Below, in pieces: positions 7,812 through 16,328 of a DNA stretch of 64,000 nucleotides (position 1 is the stretch's first letter; each line of letters begins with the position of its first letter). The position numbers were made by a program, and so were the translations under genes. The DNA lies in NCBI RefSeq assembly GCF_041346945.1, contig NZ_CP166850.1, forward strand, positions 10,338,501-10,402,500, given 5' to 3'. Below the pieces are notes generated by a model that was given only the letters and a program-made list of their open reading frames with translations, was not told the origin of the DNA and made no database searches. The DNA is from Amycolatopsis sp. cg9 (GTDB lineage Bacteria; Actinomycetota; Actinomycetes; Mycobacteriales; Pseudonocardiaceae).

Positions 7812-7838
7812 ACAAGATGATCGTTTGCGTGATCTTGT
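7812..7838. promoter_or_regulatory. Operator-like inverted repeat upstream of the MDMPI-like gene
   Basis: ACAAGAT (7812-7818) and ATCTTGT (7832-7838) form 7-base arms around 13 bases, in an unusually AT-rich patch 38 bases before the next ATG. The outer part extends with a single mismatch. Size and placement fit a TetR- or MarR-type operator overlapping a promoter; no matching regulator gene is adjacent. Confidence 0.4.
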
Positions 7839-7875
7839 CCCAGATTGGAGGAAAGCCAGCGACGAGAGGACGGAC

Positions 7876-8493
7876 ATGGATCTGCCCACACTGCTCGAGC
7901 GCGCTTTCCGGACGACGGTGGGGGCCGTGGCCGCCATCGAACCGGTGGCCTGGGACGGGCGGAGCCCGTGCCACCGGTGGTCCGTGCGCCAGGTCGGCAA
8001 CCACATGCTCGGCATGGTCGGCTTGGCGACGCAGGCCGCGACCGGGCCGGCGCTCGACCCCGCGGACTCGCAGCCGGACCGGCTGGAGCACCTGGCGCAC
8101 ACCGAACGGCTCGGCGCGGACCCCGCGGCCGCCGTTCGCGCTCTCGGGGACCGGTGCGTCGCCGCCTTCTCCGAGCCCGGGATCCTCGAACGGGTCACCC
8201 CCGGCAAGGGCGGCGCGGACACGCCGGGTTCGGTGCACGCCTTGATGTGCCTCAACGAGGTGCTCACCCACGGCTGGGACCTGGCGAGCGGCGGCGGGGT
8301 GGCCTACGAGCCCGACGCCGAGGTGGTCGCCGCGGCGCAGAAGTTCGCCGCCGTGCTCGTCGGGCCCGAAGCGCGGGCGCTCGGGATGTTCGGGCCGCCC
8401 GTGGAAGTCGGCCCGGAGGCGGACCTGCTGACCGCGCACCTGGGTCACGTGGGCCGGCGGGCGCCCTGGCCGGGAGCGCGGGCGGCCGCGTAG
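7876..8493 (+). CDS. TIGR03086-like metal-binding protein (maleylpyruvate isomerase / DinB fold)
   Basis: A 205-residue protein of the mycothiol-dependent maleylpyruvate isomerase-like / DinB four-helix family. The signature reads SPCHRWSVRQVGNHMLGMVG near the N-terminus and MCLNEVLTHGWDLA in the middle, which supply the metal-binding histidines of this fold. Members are common in actinomycetes; some use mycothiol, most are uncharacterised. ATG at 7876 is chosen because GAGAGGA lies just upstream. It precedes a VOC gene in the same direction with a 49-base gap, so the two may be co-transcribed. Confidence 0.8.
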   Translation: MDLPTLLERAFRTTVGAVAAIEPVAWDGRSPCHRWSVRQVGNHMLGMVGLATQAATGPALDPADSQPDRLEHLAHTERLGADPAAAVRALGDRCVAAFSEPGILERVTPGKGGADTPGSVHALMCLNEVLTHGWDLASGGGVAYEPDAEVVAAAQKFAAVLVGPEARALGMFGPPVEVGPEADLLTAHLGHVGRRAPWPGARAAA

Positions 8494-8542
8494 CTTTCGC
8501 GTCGCACGTCTGGATCGTCCGAAGAAACGAGGGAAATCGGCC

Positions 8543-8998
8543 ATGAGCGGTGCGACCGGAGGCGGGGTGCGGCGGTTCGAGCACGTCGGCGTGATCGTCG
8601 AGGACCTCGAAGCGGTGACGGCTTTCTTCGCCGACCTCGGCTTCGAAGTCGCTCCGCCGATGCGGATCGAAGACGAGTGGGTCGACCGGATCCTCGGGCT
8701 CGAAGGCGTGCACGCGGAAATGGTGATGGTGAACGCGCCGGACGGCAGCGGGAAGCTCGAACTGACCAAGTTCCACCACCCGGTCGACCCGGCGGCTCCG
8801 CAGGCGACGGCGCCGAACCGGTTGGGGTTCCGGCACATCGCGTACATCGTCGAGGACCTCGACAGCACGATCGAGCTAATTCGGGCGAAAGGACTGGACA
8901 CCGTCGGGGAAATCGTCAACTACGAAAACATCTTCCGGATGTGCTACGTCCGCGGACCCGAAGGTCTCATCGTCGAACTCGCCGAGGAGAGCAACTAG
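8543..8998 (+). CDS. VOC family protein (glyoxalase/dioxygenase fold)
   Basis: A 151-residue vicinal oxygen chelate protein with two beta-alpha-beta-beta-beta modules: FEHVGVIVEDLEAVTAFFADLGF at the start and FRHIAYIVEDLDSTIELI in the second half. The metal ligands expected for the fold (His in FEHVGV, His in FRHIAY, Glu in LIVELAEE) are present, so it is probably an active metalloenzyme such as an epimerase, lyase or dioxygenase. Resemblance to methylmalonyl-CoA epimerase or lactoylglutathione lyase is only general. It follows the MDMPI-like gene, and both families include thiol-cofactor enzymes. Confidence 0.8.
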   Translation: MSGATGGGVRRFEHVGVIVEDLEAVTAFFADLGFEVAPPMRIEDEWVDRILGLEGVHAEMVMVNAPDGSGKLELTKFHHPVDPAAPQATAPNRLGFRHIAYIVEDLDSTIELIRAKGLDTVGEIVNYENIFRMCYVRGPEGLIVELAEESN

Positions 8999-9085
8999 GA
9001 AGATGCGGGGTGCCGCCCGGTCGATAGCATCGCCAACGGGCGCGGGAATGTCCCGCGCTGCCGATGAAATCAAGGAGCGAATCCA

Positions 9086-9679
9086 ATGGCCCGAGTTGTC
9101 GTACACGCTGTGGTTTCGCTGGACGGCTACATCGCCTACCCCGATGACACGGTCGGGCCGCTGTTCGACTGGTACAGCAACGGCGACACGACGATCCGCG
9201 CGAACGACGAATGGTCGTTCAACGTCAGCCAGGCGTCCGCGGACTACGTGCAGCCCTTCTGGGACGCCATCAAGGTCACGGTGATCGGCCGGCACCTCTT
9301 CGACACCTTCGACGGCTGGGGCGGCAAGCCCGCCTCCGCGGACGAGCTCGTCGTCATCACCCACCGGCCGCTGCCGGACGAGTGGCTGGCCCGGTTCCCC
9401 GACGCGCCGTTCCACACGGCCGACTCGATCGAGACCGGGATCGCGCTCGCCAAGAAGCTCGCCGGTGACGGCCTGGTCTGCGTGGCCGCGGGTGACGTCG
9501 CCGGGCAGGCGTTCTCGGCCGGGCTCGTGGACGAGGTCGCGCTGGACGTCGCGCCGGTCGTCTTCGGCGAAGGCAAGCGGTACTTCGGCAGCCACTCCGG
9601 GACCGTCAAGCTCGAGGACCCGGACGTCGTCATCCAGGGCGACCGGGTGCTGCACCTGCACTACAACGTCCAGCGCTGA
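9086..9679 (+). CDS. Dihydrofolate reductase family protein (RibD C-terminal-like)
   Basis: A 197-residue protein of the RibD_C/DHFR-like family. It opens with RVVVHAVVSLDGYIA, the conserved S-L-D-G-Y/F-I element, has VTVIGRHLFDTF near residues 65-75 and a glycine-rich AAGDVAGQAFSAGLVDEVALDVAPVV block that binds NADPH in relatives. Such proteins are usually uncharacterised NADPH reductases, not the folate enzyme itself. The gap of 87 bases from the VOC gene holds a weak ribosome site (AAGGAGCGA). The substrate is unknown. Confidence 0.8.
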   Translation: MARVVVHAVVSLDGYIAYPDDTVGPLFDWYSNGDTTIRANDEWSFNVSQASADYVQPFWDAIKVTVIGRHLFDTFDGWGGKPASADELVVITHRPLPDEWLARFPDAPFHTADSIETGIALAKKLAGDGLVCVAAGDVAGQAFSAGLVDEVALDVAPVVFGEGKRYFGSHSGTVKLEDPDVVIQGDRVLHLHYNVQR

Positions 9680-9863
9680 CCGATCCGGCGCCGGGCTCCG
9701 GATCGCGGCCGGCCGCCGGGGAAAACGTTTACCAGATCGCCGGGAGCACGACCGCTCTCGGCGATCTGCGTGCCTCGAGACCGTCTCGGGTCCGTCTCGC
9801 GCGCGCGTCTTCCCGCACGTTCGGATACGCGAGCCGACCGGCGGTTCTTGTAGCTTGGCAAGC

Positions 9864-11402
9864 ATGGCTGACTGGTTGGCGGATGCGGTCCTATACCAGA
9901 TCTATCCGCAGAGCTTCGCGGACTCGAACGGGGACGGGATCGGCGATCTCGGGGGCGTCGAGTCCAAATTGGACTACCTGGCGTGGCTGGGTGTCAACAC
10001 GGTCTGGCTGAACCCGTGCTTCGCCTCCCCCATGTTCGACGCGGGGTACGACATCGCGGACTACTACCGCGTCGACCCGCGGTACGGCAGCAACGACGAC
10101 CTGCTGAAGCTCGTCGATTCGGCGGGCAGGCACGGGATCCGGGTGCTGCTCGACTTCGTTCCCGGGCACACCTCCAACGAGCACCCGTGGTTCGTCCACT
10201 CGGCGAACGACCCGGACGACCACCGGTACATCTGGGCCGCCGAGCAGGGACCGAACTTCCAGCCGTCGCCGGGTAGCCGGGAGGGCTTCTACCTGCCGAA
10301 CTACTTCCCCGTGCAGCCCGCGCTGAACTTCGGGTACGGGCGGGAAAACGAAGCCGAGCCGTGGCGCCAGCCGGTGGACGCCGAGGGGCCGCGGGCGAAC
10401 CGCCAGGCCCTGCGGGACATCATGGACTTCTGGATGGGCTACGGCATCGCGGGGTTCCGGGTCGACATGGCGCCGTTCCTGATCAAGGACGACCCCGGCC
10501 TGGTGGAGACGTCGAAGCTGTGGCGTGACGTGCGCGCGTGGATCGACCGCGCGCACCCCGGCACGGTGCTGCTGTCGGAGTGGAACGACCCGAAGCTGGC
10601 CGTCCCGGCCGGGTTCGACGCGGATTTCTTCATGCACTACGGGGAAAGCCGCGCGTTCCGTTCGCTGTTCCACAACCGCGCGGTCTACGACATGACCTGG
10701 GAAGACCCGCGGCCGGCCTACTTCGACGCGGCGGGGCAGGGCTCGATCGACGTGTTCCTCGCCGAATGGGCGACGACGGCGGCGTCGATCGGCGACCGCG
10801 GGCACGTCATCCTGCCCACCGCCAACCACGACTGGCCGCGGCTGGTGGCCGGTTCGCGCACGGCCCGGCACGCACGCAGCGCGCTGGTGTTCCTGCTGAC
10901 CTGGCCGACGCTGCCGGCGATCTACTACGGCGACGAGATCGGCACGCAGTACCAGCCCGGCCTGCCCGACCACGAAGGCAGCCTGCTGCAGGTCTTCGAA
11001 GACGGCTTCAACCGGGCGGGCTCGCGCACGCCGATGCAGTGGGACGCGGCCGATCCGGACGTCACCTACCTGCCCGCGAACCCGTCGCCGACGCGGCCGG
11101 ACGTGGCCTCCCAGCGCAGCGACCCGGAGTCGAACCTGAACCTCGTCCGCGAGCTGATCGCGCTGCGCAAGGCCAACCCGGCGCTGGGCGCCCGCGGGGA
11201 CGTCTCGATCGTGCGGGCCGGGTACCCGTTCGTCTACCGCCGGGGCGAGTTCACCGTGGTGGTCAACCCGGCGCTGCGCGCGGCGACCGTGAACGTCACC
11301 GCGCCCGGCGAGCTGGTGCTCGGCCAGGGCACGAGCTACGACGCCGCCGGGCTGCACGTCGAGGGCTACGGCTACGGGATCTACCGGGCCGCCCGAGGCT
11401 GA
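9864..11402 (+). CDS. GH13 alpha-glucosidase / trehalose-synthase-like enzyme
   Basis: A 512-residue cytoplasmic glycoside hydrolase of family 13 without signal peptide. It opens LADAVLYQIYPQSFADSNGDGIGDL, typical of oligo-1,6-glucosidase and trehalose synthase subfamilies. The catalytic triad is present: nucleophile Asp201 (GFRVDMAP), acid/base Glu239 (LLSEWND), transition-state Asp323 (TANHDW). Conserved region I is DFVPGHTS, with Gly where most members have Asn (DxVxNHT). The C-terminal 80 residues form the usual beta domain. It likely acts on alpha-glucosides or maltose-type sugars. It is probably a single-gene unit: a 184-base gap precedes it and a strong terminator follows. Confidence 0.85.
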   Translation: MADWLADAVLYQIYPQSFADSNGDGIGDLGGVESKLDYLAWLGVNTVWLNPCFASPMFDAGYDIADYYRVDPRYGSNDDLLKLVDSAGRHGIRVLLDFVPGHTSNEHPWFVHSANDPDDHRYIWAAEQGPNFQPSPGSREGFYLPNYFPVQPALNFGYGRENEAEPWRQPVDAEGPRANRQALRDIMDFWMGYGIAGFRVDMAPFLIKDDPGLVETSKLWRDVRAWIDRAHPGTVLLSEWNDPKLAVPAGFDADFFMHYGESRAFRSLFHNRAVYDMTWEDPRPAYFDAAGQGSIDVFLAEWATTAASIGDRGHVILPTANHDWPRLVAGSRTARHARSALVFLLTWPTLPAIYYGDEIGTQYQPGLPDHEGSLLQVFEDGFNRAGSRTPMQWDAADPDVTYLPANPSPTRPDVASQRSDPESNLNLVRELIALRKANPALGARGDVSIVRAGYPFVYRRGEFTVVVNPALRAATVNVTAPGELVLGQGTSYDAAGLHVEGYGYGIYRAARG

Positions 11403-11422
11403 CGAACCACCGCGGACGAACG

Positions 11423-11458
11423 ATCCCGGCCGGTCACCGCGACCCGGCCGGGATTTTC
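11423..11458 (+). terminator. Intrinsic terminator of the GH13 gene
   Basis: ATCCCGGCCGG (11423-11433) pairs perfectly with 11444-11454, followed by TTTTCG. Placed 21 bases after the stop codon. Confidence 0.8.
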
Positions 11459-11479
11459 GTGCGTGCGCCCGCGCCGCGC

Positions 11480-11513
11480 AAAAGAGCCCCGGGTGGCGCG
11501 TACCCGGGGCTCT
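11480..11513 (-). terminator. Intrinsic terminator of the epimerase gene
   Basis: AGAGCCCCGGGT (11483-11494) pairs perfectly over 12 bp with 11502-11513, loop of seven bases. On the minus strand the stem is followed by TTTT, the correct side for the gene ending at 11529. Confidence 0.85.
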
Positions 11514-11528
11514 CTCAGGACCGGCTGG

Positions 11529-12482
11529 TCAGCGTTCGTGCGTCTTCAGCCAGGCGACGTAGTCCTGGACCGTGCGCGCGGAGTCGTACTCCGGCTCGAA
11601 GCCGGTGTCCTCGCGCAGGCGGGTGATGTCGAGGTAGTTCGGCGACGGGCGCTCCGGGCTGCGGCCGGGCGGGAGCGTGATGTTCGCGCCCGGGACGGCC
11701 TTGTTGATCTCGTCGACGACCTCGGCGTAGGGCACCAGGCGGCCGCTCGAAACGTTGTACGTGTTGTGGTTCAGGTGCTTCGCCGTCATGAGCAGGGCGA
11801 TCGCGCGGCCGCAGTCCTTGACGTAGCAGAGGTCCGTGGCGTCCTCGGCGAAGGCGTCCGGGCGGGGCGGGGTCAGGTCCGCGTCCTCGCCCAGCACGGC
11901 CGAGCTGAGCAGGCGGGGCAGCGCGAAGAACGGCGAGTCCGGCAGGCTCAGCGGCCCCCAGATCGTGCCGATGCGCAGGTTGACGAGCTCGAAGCCGCCG
12001 GCGGCCGCGGCCGCGATGGAGAACAGCTCGGCCGTCTTCTTGAACTGGAGGATCTGAGGCAGGGGCAGCACCGGGAGGGCCGCGTCCTCGCGCCACGGGG
12101 CCGAGTCGTCGACGCCGACGTACACGCCGATCGAGCTGGCGACCGAGAAGCGGCGGACACCCCACACCGACGCCGCCTTGAGGGCGTTCAGCAGGCCGAG
12201 GCTCTCGACGCGGAGGTACTCCACCGGGTCGGGGGTGGCGAAGTAGCTCGCCGCGAGGTGCACGATGCCGGTGATCTCGTGGCGCTTGCCGATGTCCAGG
12301 AAGGCCTGCTCGTCCGTGGTGTCCAGCGGCTCGACGACGACCCGGCCTTCGGCCTCGTTCGCGAGGTACTCCGGCAGCTCGGTGGACCGGTGCGAGGTGA
12401 GCACGACGGATTCGCCCAGGTCGAGCAGCGCCCGTGCGGTGTGCGACCCGATGGAACCCAGGCCGCCGGTAACGAGTATCAT
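11529..12482 (-). CDS. NAD-dependent epimerase/dehydratase-like protein lacking the YxxxK tyrosine
   Basis: A 317-residue extended short-chain dehydrogenase fold. The NAD site is [16 protein letters not shown], and HLAAS and VASSIGVY follow the usual topology. Where the catalytic Tyr-x-x-x-Lys should be, the protein reads [15 protein letters not shown]: the Lys is there but Tyr is not. The protein may therefore be a binder or use a different residue. The start is ATG at 12482, seven bases after AAAGGA; the ATG at 12488 would sit directly on the ribosome site. It is divergent from the acetyltransferase gene and ends at a strong terminator. Confidence 0.75.
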   Translation of the reverse strand: MILVTGGLGSIGSHTARALLDLGESVVLTSHRSTELPEYLANEAEGRVVVEPLDTTDEQAFLDIGKRHEITGIVHLAASYFATPDPVEYLRVESLGLLNALKAASVWGVRRFSVASSIGVYVGVDDSAPWREDAALPVLPLPQILQFKKTAELFSIAAAAAGGFELVNLRIGTIWGPLSLPDSPFFALPRLLSSAVLGEDADLTPPRPDAFAEDATDLCYVKDCGRAIALLMTAKHLNHNTYNVSSGRLVPYAEVVDEINKAVPGANITLPPGRSPERPSPNYLDITRLREDTGFEPEYDSARTVQDYVAWLKTHER

Positions 12483-12659
12483 TGTCATCCTTTCGCGCTT
12501 TTCCGACGATGATCGCGCTCGTCTTTGCCGACAGTCATCCTGCCCTACCCCACCGCATTTCCGGCCGGAACGAAAGGGAATCGGCACGCTGGGAGATGTC
12601 CTGATCACCGCCGCACGGGCACCGTGGAACGGTGAACCGGAACTCCGAGGAGCGTCGCC

Positions 12660-13262
12660 ATGCAGCTTGATGACCACGCGATGAAGGAATTGATGCTGGC
12701 CGGCGAGTACCACCTCGCCAACGGGGAACTCCTGAGCGAGGAGGTCCGGCGCGCGCAGGTGCTGCTGGAGGAGTACAACCGCAGTTCCGTGCTGGAGGGC
12801 GAGAAGCGCCGCCAGATCTGCGAAGAGCTCTTCGGCGAGTTCGGCGAAGGCGCCTACCTGCGCCCGCCGTTCTACTGCAACTACGGGTACCAGACCAAGA
12901 TCGGCGCCCGCAGCTTCGCCAACTTCGGCGTCATCTTCCTCGACGTCGGGCAGATCACCATCGGCGAGGACGTGCTGCTCGGGTCGTACTCGCAGCTCTT
13001 GGCCGCCGGGCACACGATCGAGCCCGAGTCGCGCCGCGCGAAGTGGGGCTACGGCAAGCCCATCACCATCGGGGACAACGTCTGGCTGGGTGCGGGCAGC
13101 ATCGTCGGCCCGGGCGTCACCATCGGCGAGAACGCCGTCATCGGTGCGAATTCCGTGGTGATGAAGGACATCCCGGCGAACGTCGTCGCCGTAGGCGCGC
13201 CGGCGCGCGTCATCCGGACCATCGAGCCGGGCGAAGACCGGCCCATCGACATCGCGAGCTGA
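12660..13262 (+). CDS. Sugar O-acetyltransferase (maltose/galactoside acetyltransferase family)
   Basis: A 200-residue left-handed beta-helix acetyltransferase of the LacA/Maa/NodL type. The N-terminal helices ([18 protein letters not shown]) match the maltose O-acetyltransferase N-domain, followed by hexapeptide repeats ([37 protein letters not shown]) and the terminal loop [12 protein letters not shown]. The catalytic His lies in [10 protein letters not shown]. It would transfer acetyl from acetyl-CoA to a sugar hydroxyl. Ribosome site GAGGAG is at the right distance from the ATG. It is divergent from the epimerase-like gene; a shared sugar substrate is possible but not shown. Confidence 0.88.
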   Translation: MQLDDHAMKELMLAGEYHLANGELLSEEVRRAQVLLEEYNRSSVLEGEKRRQICEELFGEFGEGAYLRPPFYCNYGYQTKIGARSFANFGVIFLDVGQITIGEDVLLGSYSQLLAAGHTIEPESRRAKWGYGKPITIGDNVWLGAGSIVGPGVTIGENAVIGANSVVMKDIPANVVAVGAPARVIRTIEPGEDRPIDIAS

Positions 13263-13275
13263 ACCCGCACCACGC

Positions 13276-13312
13276 AGAAGGCCCCGGCCGCCGAGCGGTC
13301 GGGGCCTCCTTC
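13276..13312. terminator. Bidirectional terminator between converging genes
   Basis: AGGCCCCG (13279-13286) pairs with CGGGGCCT (13300-13307); flanking GAA/TTC extend it. It lies between the acetyltransferase stop (13262) and the converging FAD oxidase stop (13323). Confidence 0.7.
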
Positions 13313-13322
13313 GCGCCGGGGG

Positions 13323-14963
13323 TCAGGACGGGAGCTCGACCGACTGGCGGTGCCGGAACACGTTGCGGGGGTCGTACTTTTTCTTCACGGCCTGCAGGCG
13401 CGGGTACGCGCCCTTGTAGTACAGGTCGTGCCAGGACGAAGCCGACTTGTTGAACGCGGGGTCGCTCAGGTCGGCGTCGCAGTGGTTGACGTACGAGCCG
13501 TCCGAGACGTCGTTGGGCACGGGGACGCCCCCGGTGGCCGCGTAGACCTCGGAGTAGACCTCGCGCGCCCACGCGATGTTCGCCGCGTCGTCGGCGGGGT
13601 TGTTCCACACCGAGGACCACTGGACCTGGTAGGCGGCGTCCCGGTGCTGGATGGCCGTGTTCGCCTGGGGCACCGCGGAGGTCTGGCCGCCGTAGGGCTG
13701 GAAGATGATGTTGATGTTGGGGTTGCTGATGTCGGAGCGGGTGAGGTGCTTGTACATCGCCGCGGTCTGGGCCGGGGTGAACAGGCCCTTCATGAACGCC
13801 GCCTTGTACTTGGCGCGCGACGTCGGGTCGTTCGCGACCGAGTTCGTGGTACCGGTCAGTTCGACGAACTGCAGCCACGGCAGCGTCTGCGGGGCGACGA
13901 AGTCGGGCGGCGCCACGCCGTCGGCTAGGTAGGCGATGAAGCCGTCCATGATGGCCTGCGCGTTCGGCACCGACACGTCGAGCTGCGCCAGCGCGGTGAC
14001 CGAGCCGCTCGACTTGTGGTTCACCGACAGGGCGCCGGTCAGGTCGCGCGCCGGGCTGTTCGGCGACTTGTTGTCGATGTGCCACTGCGCGTAGTTCCGC
14101 ACCAGGCGCGAGAACTGCTGTTCCGACAGGTTGTTGAGGTTCCAGCCGGCCACGGTGAAGTTCGTCCGGGCGGGCGGCTTGGGCAGCAGCTTGCCCGGGT
14201 CGGTGCCGGTCGCGCCCGGCGAGCGGAAGAAGTACCGCGTCACGATGCCGAAGTTGCCGCCACCGCCGCCGGTGTGCGCCCACCAGAGCTCGCGGTTCGG
14301 GTCGCCGGGCTCGCGGGTGGCGACGACCGTCTGGGCCCGGCCCGCGGCGTTCACGGTGACGACCTCGACGGCGTACAGGTGGTCCACGACCAGGCCGTTG
14401 CGGCGCACCAGCCAGCCCCAGCCACCGCCGGCGACGTGCCCGCCGACGCCGACGGAGTAGCAGACCCCGCCGGGGATGACGACGCCCCAGGTCTTGTACA
14501 GCTTCTCGTAGACGTCCAGCAGCGTCGCGCCGGCTTCGATCGCGATCGCGTTGCGCTGCGAGTCGTAGCAGATGCGGTTCATGGTGCTCAGGTCGAGGAT
14601 GACCTGGGTGTCGTCGCTGTAGACGAAGTCTTCGTAGCAGTGGCCGCCGCCGCGGACGGTGATCCGCTTGCCCGCGCTGACGGCCGCGTTCACCAGCGGC
14701 GCGATCTGCGACGGCGAATCGACGACGGCGACCCGCTCGGGGTGCGCCACGAACCGGGCGTTGAGCGCGCGCACCAGGTCCGGGTACTGCTGGTTCGCGG
14801 GACTGATGACCGAGGCGGGGGAACCGGAACCCGCCGCGGTGGATTCGGCGGCTCCCGCCACCCCGGTGAGGAGCCCGTTGTCGAGGAGCGCCGTCCCGCC
14901 CACTCCGATAACTGCGCCAGTGAGGAATTTTCTCCGACCAGTGACCTGCCGCTCATTGAGCAT
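13323..14963 (-). CDS. Tat-exported bicovalent FAD oxidoreductase (berberine-bridge-enzyme family)
   Basis: A 546-residue flavoprotein. Residues 8-37 are a twin-arginine signal (TGRRKFLTGAV then a hydrophobic stretch), so it is exported folded. The FAD_binding_4 domain has RGGGHCYEDF with His108 and PGGVCYSVGVGGH with Cys168, the pair that attaches FAD at two points in the bicovalent members (glucooligosaccharide oxidase, aclacinomycin oxidoreductase). The C-terminus has the BBE motif (KKKYDPRNVFRHRQS). It probably oxidises a sugar or natural-product alcohol outside the cell with oxygen. It stands alone; a hairpin precedes it and a terminator follows. Confidence 0.88.
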   Translation of the reverse strand: MLNERQVTGRRKFLTGAVIGVGGTALLDNGLLTGVAGAAESTAAGSGSPASVISPANQQYPDLVRALNARFVAHPERVAVVDSPSQIAPLVNAAVSAGKRITVRGGGHCYEDFVYSDDTQVILDLSTMNRICYDSQRNAIAIEAGATLLDVYEKLYKTWGVVIPGGVCYSVGVGGHVAGGGWGWLVRRNGLVVDHLYAVEVVTVNAAGRAQTVVATREPGDPNRELWWAHTGGGGGNFGIVTRYFFRSPGATGTDPGKLLPKPPARTNFTVAGWNLNNLSEQQFSRLVRNYAQWHIDNKSPNSPARDLTGALSVNHKSSGSVTALAQLDVSVPNAQAIMDGFIAYLADGVAPPDFVAPQTLPWLQFVELTGTTNSVANDPTSRAKYKAAFMKGLFTPAQTAAMYKHLTRSDISNPNINIIFQPYGGQTSAVPQANTAIQHRDAAYQVQWSSVWNNPADDAANIAWAREVYSEVYAATGGVPVPNDVSDGSYVNHCDADLSDPAFNKSASSWHDLYYKGAYPRLQAVKKKYDPRNVFRHRQSVELPS

Positions 14964-15108
14964 TTCTGTCGTTCCTCTGCGATCGCGACTGAGTGCCGAG
15001 TCAAGAATTGAGAAGAAAAATTAACCGATCAGGTGATTGACCAGCATCTTGCGTCGTGCGGTTAGCGAAAAAGATTCGCTTCGGCACTCCCCGTGACCAC
15101 ACGAAGGA

Positions 15109-15136
15109 GGGGCTTTCCCCGGACGTGGAAAGCCCC
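15109..15136 (-). terminator. 10-bp hairpin downstream of the LLM oxidoreductase
   Basis: GGGGCTTTCC (15109-15118) pairs perfectly with GGAAAGCCCC (15127-15136), loop of eight bases, 22 bases beyond the stop of the gene ending at 15158. No clear U-tract. Confidence 0.65.
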
Positions 15137-15157
15137 CTCGGCACTTCGGCGAACCCA

Positions 15158-16090
15158 CTACACCTGCGGGACGACCTCCGCGGCGATCAGGTCCAGGTGA
15201 TCCAGGTCGGCCAGGTCGAGGACCTGGAGGTAGACCCGGGAGATGCCGGTGCGCTCGCGCCACCGGCCGATCTTGTCGACGACTTCGGCCGGCGAACCGG
15301 TCAGCGTCTTCTCGCGCAGGTCTTCGACCGTGCGGCCGATCTTCTCCGCGCGGGCCGCCACCGCGGCCTCGTCGGCGCCGACGCAGATGGTCTGGGCCAC
15401 CGAGAACGTGATCTCCGCGGGGTCGCGGCCGATCTCGGCGCAGGCCGCGCGGACGCGGTCGAACTGCGCCGCCGTGTTCTCCTCGTCCCACAGGGAGTTG
15501 TTGAACTCGTTGGCGTAGCGGGCAACCAGGCGCGGCAGGCGCTTCGGGCCCTTGCCGCCCATGATGATCGGCGGGTGCGGCCCCTGCACCGGCTTCGGCA
15601 GCGCCGGCGAGTCGACGATCCGGTAGTGCTTGCCCTCGAAGGAATACGAGTCGCCGACCGGGGTCCCCCAGAGGCCGGTGAGGATCTCGAGCTGCTCCCC
15701 CAGCCGGTCCACGCGCTCGCCCTTGGTCGGGAACGGCGCGCCGATCGCGTGGTGCTCACCCTCGAACCAGCCCGAGCCGATGCCGAATTCCACGCGGCCA
15801 CCGGACATTTCGTCCACCTGCGCGATGGTGACGGCCAGCGCGCCGGGGTACCGGAACGTCACCGGGCTCAGCAGCACGCCGAGCCGGATGCGGCTGGTCT
15901 CCCGCGCCAGCGCGCCCAGCGTGACCCACGCGTCCGACGGACCCGGGTGCGCCGCCGCGGTTCCGGTGCGCATGTAGTGGTCGGACCGGAAGAACGCGGG
16001 GAACCCGGTCGCTTCGGCGTGCCGCGCCACGCGCAGCAGATCGCCGTGACTCGCACCTTCCTGCGGTTCGGTGAAGATCCTCAGCTCCAT
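15158..16090 (-). CDS. LLM class F420-dependent oxidoreductase
   Basis: A 310-residue luciferase-like TIM-barrel protein. It opens MELRIFTEPQEGASHGDLLRVARHAEATGF, and contains FFRSDHYMRT, RIRLGVLLSPVTFRYPGALA and FGIGSGWFEGEHHAIG, all typical of actinobacterial F420-dependent members (TIGR03560-like). Such enzymes use reduced or oxidised F420 (some FMN) for hydride transfer; the substrate is unknown. Start ATG at 16090 is preferred over the longer frame to 16159, which extends into low-quality sequence. It diverges from the cyclitol operon, and the two could share the 238-base promoter region. Confidence 0.85.
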   Translation of the reverse strand: MELRIFTEPQEGASHGDLLRVARHAEATGFPAFFRSDHYMRTGTAAAHPGPSDAWVTLGALARETSRIRLGVLLSPVTFRYPGALAVTIAQVDEMSGGRVEFGIGSGWFEGEHHAIGAPFPTKGERVDRLGEQLEILTGLWGTPVGDSYSFEGKHYRIVDSPALPKPVQGPHPPIIMGGKGPKRLPRLVARYANEFNNSLWDEENTAAQFDRVRAACAEIGRDPAEITFSVAQTICVGADEAAVAARAEKIGRTVEDLREKTLTGSPAEVVDKIGRWRERTGISRVYLQVLDLADLDHLDLIAAEVVPQV

Positions 16091-16250
16091 GGGAAAAAGC
16101 CTATCCCGGCAAGGCGGGCACGCTAAGCGAGGCGGCACGCTCGGAGATGAGCACGACAAGGACCGGTGCGAGAGTTCGATGAGCGACGGCGCAGCCCGCG
16201 GTGCCCGCGACCCGGCCCATCCCGGTGACTACAAAGTACCAGCCGGAGCA

Positions 16251-16274
16251 CGGTGTTCCACGATTTGGACACCG
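16251..16274 (+). promoter_or_regulatory. Hairpin in the 5' leader of the cyclitol operon
   Basis: CGGTG + TCCA (16251-16255, 16257-16260) pair with TGGA + CACCG (16266-16274) around loop CGATT with one bulged T. It lies 55 bases upstream of the first gene. The 16091-16328 gap also includes the divergent promoters; no unambiguous -35/-10 pair stands out. Confidence 0.35.
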
Positions 16275-16328
16275 AGCGGGTCCGCAAGGTGCGGTTGCGC
16301 GAACAAGGACTTCAAGGGGAGTCAAAAC

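Noticed and set aside
6978..8267. Long minus-strand frame across the tRNA gene with GRTRTCDLEIRRLLLYPAELRG-like text
   Set aside because: This text is a known artefact of translating the antisense of tRNA-Arg; the frame also covers the real + strand genes.
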